NCBI GenBank assembly: GCA_002796755.1
Contig: PHFE01000008.1
Span: 4,284,222-4,348,221, forward strand
Direction: 5' to 3'
Length of the DNA stretch: 64,000 nucleotides
Origin: Paracorniculantispora psalliotae
Taxonomy: Eukaryota; Ascomycota; Sordariomycetes; Hypocreales; Cordycipitaceae
Shown here in pieces: positions 57,701 through 64,000 of the stretch. The notes below the pieces were generated by a model. It worked only from the letters and a program-made list of their open reading frames with translations, did not search any database and had not been told where the DNA came from. Within the stretch, counting starts at the first letter, position 1. Each line of letters starts with the position of its first letter. The position numbers were made by a program, and so were the translations under genes.

Positions 57701-58777
57701 GCGTGAAGTTGGAGATGAATTCATTGTATATGTATCCCGCAGTATTGAGTACTAGGAAATGTCTTGGCAAGTTTGCACTGCCATGACGCACATGTGCCAC
57801 GGATGGGTAGGGATGCTGCAGGTTGTTTGTTGGTGGTGGCCGCGGCATCATGGGCACAGCTGTGGGTGACCGATTAGCGGAAGCGGGTGCTGTGTGTATT
57901 TTCGGCGTCGCCAAGTGGTGCTTGTTTGGCCGAGCGAGGCGCAAAGGGGAGTGAAACAGCCACACACTCCAGTATAAATTGAGAAAAGATCACTGGTCGT
58001 GGGTCAGGTGTATCTTGATTAATGAAAATTATCATAAAATAAACCGGACTGAATGAATGGCAGCGCAGTGTATTGACCAAACTTGTGTTCAAGCATTCTC
58101 GTCAGTTACAGTGCACTTGCTCGCTGTAGAGAAACGTTGCAGCGCATTGCCCTGGAAATACAGCGGGTGTACTGCCTGTACTTGCGCTGCCCCGCTCTTG
58201 TACAGTGGGTGTAGCACGCCCCCTCCAGCGTCCATCGCCCCTCCCACGCCGCTGGAACCCACCTGAATCGTCCTGGCACCACCAACCAGCGCCAAGCAGA
58301 TTGCCCACGTTCAATCTCCTGCCCCCTTGACAGGCGTTTTGGAGAGAGCGAGTGAGAGAGAGAGCAGCCCCCGTCTTGTTTGGCGGCTTCCCGCTGGCTT
58401 ATCAATGTACGTAGAATTCATTTTATTTTTATTTATTTATTTTATTTCCTTGGTCTGTTGGGGAGCGGCAATGGAGCACATGCGCCCTCCTCGGCGCTGC
58501 ACCAGTAATGCCCGTGGCCGCGGGCGATCAAGCAGGTTGGTTCCTTTAAACTCCCGCCTTTTCCTCGACGCTCTGTGTATGGTTTCCCTTTTCTATTTGT
58601 AGTTCTCGCTATCCCATCATTCCTCTACTTCCATACTCTTTTCTCACTTTACAATACTCATTCTGTATTTTCGTTTCCTATTGTCGAGTGCTGCTTCTCG
58701 TCTGTCGCATTCCCAGCGCTAGGCCTAGCACAGCTGCCCGCCGCGAGTGTCGGCCTCACTAACACACGAGCGCCGCC
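54755..58777. other. 4-kb gene-free gap between GT4 and UDP-glucose dehydrogenase
   Basis: No frame with coding bias or family resemblance was found on either strand. Simple repeats are present: GA-rich near 58346-58363 and a T/A tract near 58424-58447. The last 200 bp before 58778 are pyrimidine-rich, as in a fungal leader. An unannotated noncoding transcript or a long 5' UTR with introns is possible but cannot be seen. Confidence 0.5.
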
Positions 58778-60819
58778 ATGTCTTCTTCGCCCATCCTCGA
58801 CACCGTCAAGGCCTTGAGCCTCAACAGCTCAACAAAGGCCTCCGACGGCGCCCAGGAGCCCGGCTTCACCATCCGCAACATCTGTTGCGTTGGTGCTGGC
58901 TATGTTGGTACGTCTCTCTCGCCACCAGCGCATCGTGTCCACTCCCCATCATCCTCGTCCCGCAAACGCATAAAGTCTAATACGAACCATCACAAACCAG
59001 GTGGCCCAACCGCCGCCGTCCTCGCCTTCCAGAACCCTCACATCAAGGTCACCGTCGTCGACCGCGACCAGACCCGAATCCGCCGCTGGAACTCGCGCCA
59101 CCCGCCCATCTACGAGCCCGGCCTGCACGACATTGTCCGCGTCGCCCGCGATGGCGCCCGCGAGACCTTCTTCTCCAACGACGCCACCTCGGACGCCGAC
59201 ACCTTCAACTCTGACTTTGGCGAAGTCCGCGTTGCTCCTCGCCAGGGCAACCTCTTCTTCACCACCGACGTTGCTGCCAGCATTGCCGAGGCCGACATTG
59301 TCCTCATCTCCGTCAACACCCCGACCAAGGAGCGCGGCATCGGCGCCGGCAGCGCCACCGACATGACCGCCTTTGAGGCCGTCACTGCCGTCGTCGCCCA
59401 GAATGCCCGCGAGGGTGCCATTATTGTCGAGAAGAGCACTGTGCCCTGCCGCACTGCTCAGCTCGTCGCCGAGACTGTAGGTTTAGCTTGATCCAGCATG
59501 ACTCGGATCTCAGTCCCGAACGTAATGCATACTGACACGCGTTTCAGATTGCCATGCACCGTCCCGGCGCTCACTTTGAGATTCTCTCTAACCCCGAATT
59601 TCTTGCCGCTGGTACGGCCGTCAACGATCTGCTTTACCCCGACCGTATCCTGATCGGCTCCGCTCCCACCCCAACTGGTAAGCTCGCTGCCGAGGCTCTC
59701 GTCAACGTCTACGCTGCCTGGGTGCCCCGCGAGCGCATCCTGACCACCAATGTCTGGTCTTCTGAGCTTGCCAAGCTCGTCGCCAACTCTATGCTGGCCC
59801 AGCGTATTTCCAGCATCAACTCAATCTCCGCCCTCTGCGAGCAAACTGGTGCTGATGTCGACGAGGTTGCCCGCGCTGTCGGTGTCGACCCCCGTATCGG
59901 TAACAAGTTCCTTGTCGCTGGCATTGGTTTCGGTGGCAGCTGCTTCAAGAAGGACGTTCTCAACCTCGTCTATCTTGCCGATACGATGGGCCTCCCCGAG
60001 GTCGGCGAATACTGGCGCCAGGTTGTCAAAATGAACGAGTATGCTCGTGACCGTTTCACCAATCGTGTCATCCGATGCCTCAACAACACCCTCGTCGGCA
60101 AGAAGGTCTGCATCCTGGGCTACGCTTTCAAGAAGAACACTTCTGATACCCGTGAGGCTCCCGCTCTGGAGATGATCAAGACTCTCTTGGAGGAGCGTCC
60201 TCGTGAGGTTGCCGTCTTCGATCCTTGCTGCAACCCCCTAGTTATCAAGAACGAGATTCGGACCCTGCTCGGACCTCTAGCTGAGGGCAACAACATTTCC
60301 GTCTACGGAAACGCCTATGACGCTTGCGATGATGCCACCGCTGTTGTCATTGCTACCGAATTCGACGAATTCCGCAACCAGCCCGTGACCAAGCCTGCTG
60401 CTCCCTCTGCCGAGCCAGCGCCCAAGACGATTGGTGGCAAGCCCAACCCCAAGGCGGACCCCCGTCCCTTTGCCAACACGAAGCTCTCCGAGAATGATAT
60501 CCTGGCTCTTCACAAGCACCTGGCGCAGCGCGAGAACGGCCAGGGACCCGATCCGCTCAACCGGTTCAACATTGAGCCCTCGTGCGACGGCACCTGCCCC
60601 GACTGTCAACAAGAGCAGGAGAGCCAAATGACTGGCCACGCCACCGGCATGGGCAGCGCCGAGGAGTACAAGTCCAAGGAGCGTCTCAACTGGGAGCGCA
60701 TTGCCGATTCCATGGCCATTCCCCGCTGGGTTTTTGACGGCCGTGGCGTGATTGACTCGCGCGAGATGATCAAGCTCGGCGTCCGCGTCGAGAGTGTTGG
60801 CCGCCAACACCGCTTCTAA
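58778..60819 (+). CDS. UDP-glucose 6-dehydrogenase with a large C-terminal insertion
   Basis: Three exons, 58778-58907, 59001-59476 and 59548-60819, giving 625 aa. The first intron (93 nt) splits the NAD motif GAGYVG-GPTAAV (from residue 39); it is stop-free and a multiple of three. The second intron is 71 nt. Catalytic Cys334 lies in GFGGSCFKKDV. Substrate and fold blocks are EKSTVPCRTAQLV, LSNPEFLAAGTA, NSMLAQRISSIN and GYAFKKNTSDTREAP. The enzyme oxidises UDP-glucose twice to UDP-glucuronate in the cytosol, feeding glucuronosyl transfer or UDP-xylose. About 110 extra residues lie between EFDEFR and PRWVFDGRG, including Cys548, Cys552 and Cys555 (CDGTCPDC), a possible metal site. Confidence 0.94.
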
Positions 60820-61173
60820 AGTTTATGACTGTTTTCGGGAGTTTGCTTTGTTCCTTACGTTGTGCATAAAAGCGACAGACTTGATTTGGTGTTTCACGGC
60901 CCCGTGATGATATGTATGGTTCATACTTAATTGGAGTCCGGAGCATGGATGCGATGGATTAGAGATTAGACAGGTTGATTAATATAATGATATCTACCAT
61001 ATTGCTTTGGTCAACGGCTTTTCCACGATTGAAGCTATTGAATGTGATTTTGAATTCATTTTACTTCTAATATTAAGTATAACACAAAAAAAGAACAGAG
61101 CGTCGAAAAAAGTTCCTCCACGGGTATTAGATCCACTGTCCACAGCATCTCTCCATCCACCATCACAGCCCGT
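60820..61173. other. 3' flank, no gene seen
   Basis: AT-rich 3' region between two convergent genes. Confidence 0.55.
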
Positions 61174-62070
61174 TTAGACCTTGGTCGCCTCGCCATCCAA
61201 GCTCTGCCCAACCTCCCGACGCGGCGGAATCGAGTAGCCCATCAGCACCCACCCTACGAGGACGATATACTCGGGCAGCAGCGCCATGAGCGCAAACGCG
61301 ACCGCCGAGCCCGTCAGCGGATTCCACACGCTCTCCCGATCCCCCTGCGCCGCGACCTCCAGCAGGCCGTACGCCGTGCGCACCGCGAGCAGCGGCGCCG
61401 CGGCCAGCGTGGCGACGAGCACGCGCTGGCTGCTCGGCAGGAGCGTGGCGCGCGCGCGGAAGAAGAAGGTTTGCACGGCGGTGAGGAGAAGCAGCTCGAG
61501 CGCGAAGACGACGTAGCCGGCGAGGGTGAGCGCGCGGCTGATGGTGGAGGAGACGGAGGCGGTGCCGCCGCCCGCGGCGAGGAGCAGGATGGCGGCGATG
61601 AAGGTGAGGCGGAGCGCCTTGGCGAGTTTTTCGTATGAAGGTTTGGAAGCGTGATTGTCTTGAATTCTGCAATACGTCAGCTTTTTTTATTTATTTATTT
61701 TATCATATATTTTTGGACGTACATGAGGCGCGTCATGCCGAGGCTGGCGACGATCAACGGCACCACGCCGACATTGAGAAGAATCAGCGCCGCGATCCAG
61801 AGTCCGGTGGTTTCGGGCTGCTTTTCGGCGAGGATGGTGACGATGCCGCCAGCAAGACGGACTATTCTCGTATTAGACAAACGGCCTTGGAGGAAATAGT
61901 ATAAATGTTAGGCGGGAGGTGAACGTACATAGACTGAAAGGAATTAGCGGCCACCACGCCATGCGTGGGCGGATGCGAGCGTTGCGCGAGAAGAGGTAGA
62001 TGACGGCCGGCACCATGGGTGCGTAAAAGACGATCTGGGCAATCGCCGCGGACATGTGCGCGTTGAGCAT
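61174..62070 (-). CDS. Multi-pass membrane protein (DUF7702-like)
   Basis: Three exons, 62070-61929, 61861-61723 and 61666-61174, with introns of 67 and 56 nt, giving 257 aa. About seven hydrophobic segments are visible, beginning with AAIAQIVFYAPMVPAVIYLF. Later come FSLFRLAGGIVTILAE, a hydrophobic LIVASLGMTRL, and the last helix EYIVLVGWVLMGYSIP before a short charged tail. The layout and the RLAGG block fit fungal proteins annotated as DUF7702, which have no assigned function. I am confident about membrane topology and exon structure, less so about the family name. Confidence 0.78.
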
Positions 62071-63339
62071 GTTGACGGATTTCTGGCAAACAAATATTTA
62101 TTTCTTCGTTGTTGATTTCCAGCTGTCGTCGTACTGTGTGCTGTGTGTTGCAGTTTGCAGATTCAGTCGCCGTTGGGCAGACGATTCAAAGTTATATACT
62201 CGACTCTTCAAAATACAACTCGCTGCATTTCAACCAAAAAGGATAGATGCCACGAAATTCGGGTTCATCCGAGCTTATGAACCCTTCCTTGCCCCTGCTG
62301 GAAGAAAAAGAATGGCGCAGCAGGGCGGGCTTCTTAGATCGCCACGCGGTTTCGTGGCATAACGCCCGATTGGGAATAGCCCACCAGCTGAACGGCACAG
62401 GATTGCCGTCGAGATCCACGCGGCGGTTGCCAGCTGGGGCAGCGGACGTAATGTTGTGTCTGCCCAGTAGATTGCCTTGCTGCGGTCAAAAATTCGCCTT
62501 ATGAATCCAAATCTGGAAGAGTGATTTTATTCCATCAGTCAGTCCTCTTGGACCTTCCCCCGGTCCATATCGTGCAGTCAGCCCTGCAAAGCAAATGCAG
62601 GATTGTAACAACGACGCAAATCGGGCGGGTTCGCTCATCTTGCGAGAAATACGCTAGTCATCTCGAAGGCCCGCTTCGTCGTGGCATAACGCCCAAACGG
62701 GAAATGGCCGGGGCGTCGGCACCGATGAGGCATGACGCAGCGTACCAAAGCTGCTCTTTCGCAGATCAAAGCCTCGCTTATTACCATGTTATAATCTCAT
62801 TTAGCTGGTCATTGAGCATGTCCCGATCAAAACGGTACGCAGCAATGACTTTTTCGATAGCCGTTGCTGATTGTCATATGCCTCCTTGCGCAATAGCTAG
62901 ACAAGGCTGCAGACGCCCACTCTTCTAGGCACATACACTCTCACACTCCCGCCACGATTCACCCAAGCTCACCACCCGCCCTTGGAGCTGCTTAAAAAAT
63001 TATGCGGAACTTCCGGTGCTTCCCACTTACTTCTCACACATCGCACATCCCGATACATGCACGAAAGCACAATGAGTAGACTTGCATGAGATCGAGCGAT
63101 CGAGCTTCGGAACGCCTCGGGCGGCAGGAAAGGGCAGCATCAGCAAACCTAGCGTTGCGAACTATACGGTGCTCATTCTGGCAGAATTGAATACGTGTAT
63201 TTGAATGAAAACGAAAATTGAATAGCTCAAGATGACTTTGCAAGTCAATAGCCACAAATCCTCGACTTCCTCGCAATCTAGCAGATTCTTTTACGGCCCT
63301 TGCTTGCCAGAATGATAGCTAAACGCACGACGAGGGATT
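62071..63339. other. Intergenic region with small repeats
   Basis: No gene is seen. A 16-bp direct repeat (TCGTGGCATAACGCCC) occurs at 62352-62367 and 62679-62694. TGCCACGAAA at 62248-62257 is the inverted complement of TTTCGTGGCA at 62350-62359. These may be remains of a small mobile element, but no clear ends or target duplication were found. Confidence 0.4.
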
Positions 63340-64000
63340 CTAGGTACTCTGAACCTGGACCCAACCTAAATCATGCTTGTCAGTGGGATTATCTCTCGTT
63401 CAAGAAGTATTCTTACCAATTCCGGTGTTGTCATAGAAGTGGCAGCTTCCACCATTGTAGGGGCCGCCTCCTGTAGAGGCTTGGCAGTTGAATGCTAGAT
63501 AGTTGATGATGCCGCCCACTAGTTGCACAAAGGTTAGAAGTTCCGGTCATATCGCATTGGCGTTGTGCTTTGTAGAATCTACTTCTATGCTCGTCCAAAC
63601 ACTCATATTGATCGCCCTAGGATTGATGAGGTAGGCCAGACAGCTGCCATACTTGATGGAGAAGAATGTTTCGGGATAGATGGCCACGCCTCCATGCAGG
63701 TCGTTGGCAATGGAGGTGCAATCTAACAGACCCGTCGTACATCTTATTAGAAAGCAGCGCGCGCAGTTGGTGTGAATAGTTAAACTCACCGTGAGGATCA
63801 GGTCCGCCAGTTCCAGTGTTGCAGTAGGTGGTGCAGGGCGCGCTGCAGAGGTTCTGAATGCGAGCCTCCAGCCGAGACAGGGCACCGCGCGCGGCGATGG
63901 CATCTTTTATCTTGCAAGAGTATTTTCGGAGAGGTTTTCCATTGATCATTTTGGATTCCACAAGCTGGGCAACCCCTGTGTCGCAAACATCTTTCGCTAG
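63340..64000 (-). CDS. Cys-rich secreted-looking protein, 5' part outside the window
   Basis: Four exons are visible: 64000-63790 (open at the window edge), 63722-63603, 63518-63417 and 63365-63340, with introns of 67, 84 and 51 nt; stop TAG at 63340-63342. The readable part (153 aa) has many Cys in short-spaced pairs (CSAPCTTYCN, YGSCLAYLIN, FNCQASTGGG, GGSCHFYDN) and ends GIGWVQVQST. Such composition is typical of small secreted fungal proteins, including effector candidates, but the signal peptide would be outside the window and no family was recognised. The donor of the 84-nt intron (63602, GTGTTT) is weak; the joint INM-MGGIINYL is the only phase-consistent one found. A CTAG at the very edge could be a splice acceptor. 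Confidence 0.6.

Noticed and set aside
1..64000. tRNA genes, rRNA genes, CRISPR arrays or intact transposons
   Set aside because: None seen by eye: no clear tRNA B-box context, no array of spaced repeats, and no transposase or reverse transcriptase motifs. A tRNAscan and repeat search would be needed to exclude degenerate copies.

Overview
The window is nuclear DNA of a filamentous ascomycete. Introns are short (about 47-245 nt) with GT...AG ends and CTAAC/CTGAC-like branch sites. Codons are GC3-rich, start contexts are Kozak-like, and there are several fungus-specific families: a siderophore NRPS, a HET-domain protein, a Zn2Cys6 factor, a fungal rhodopsin-domain protein, a PDR-type ABC transporter and a FunK1-like kinase. 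Sordariomycetes, probably Hypocreales, is my guess from general gene content; no marker in the window proves it. Gene models were built by hand from reading frames, splice signals and phase arithmetic. Each spliced model sums to a whole number of codons.

Left part (1-20 kb). The window opens inside the C-terminal half of a ferricrocin-type NRPS (A-T-C-T-C-T-C). A DUF1479 protein follows in convergent orientation. Next is a divergent pair for glycine betaine synthesis, choline oxidase and betaine aldehyde dehydrogenase. They share a 2.7-kb promoter region and both end in peroxisomal PTS1 tripeptides (SRL and AKL). A VOC-family protein lies behind the aldehyde dehydrogenase, with a decayed copy of its last codons just downstream. 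A secreted amidase and a rhodopsin-domain membrane protein complete the block.

Middle part (20-34 kb). This holds a GNAT acetyltransferase, a full-length PDR/ABCG transporter with a perfect TCCGCGGA site upstream, a HET-domain gene and a zinc M1 aminopeptidase. The aminopeptidase has an ATG-less upstream open frame that reads like a mitochondrial presequence.

Catabolic-looking block (34.6-45.6 kb). In order it holds a Zn2Cys6 regulator, an SDR, a gluconokinase-type kinase, a Dal5/ACS-family permease and a secreted PL8 polysaccharide lyase. Together these could degrade a uronate-containing polymer and channel the product, which is the best candidate here for an undescribed pathway. It is followed by a broken FunK1-type kinase pseudogene, a formamidase and a cytidine-deaminase-fold protein.

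Right part (50-64 kb). This has a small secreted or membrane protein and a membrane-anchored GT4 glycosyltransferase. A 4-kb gene-free gap separates the latter from a divergent UDP-glucose 6-dehydrogenase that carries an unusual insertion with a CX3CX2C motif. A DUF7702-like multi-pass protein and the 3' part of a Cys-rich secreted-looking protein run to the window edge. No tRNA, rRNA, CRISPR array or intact transposon was recognised.
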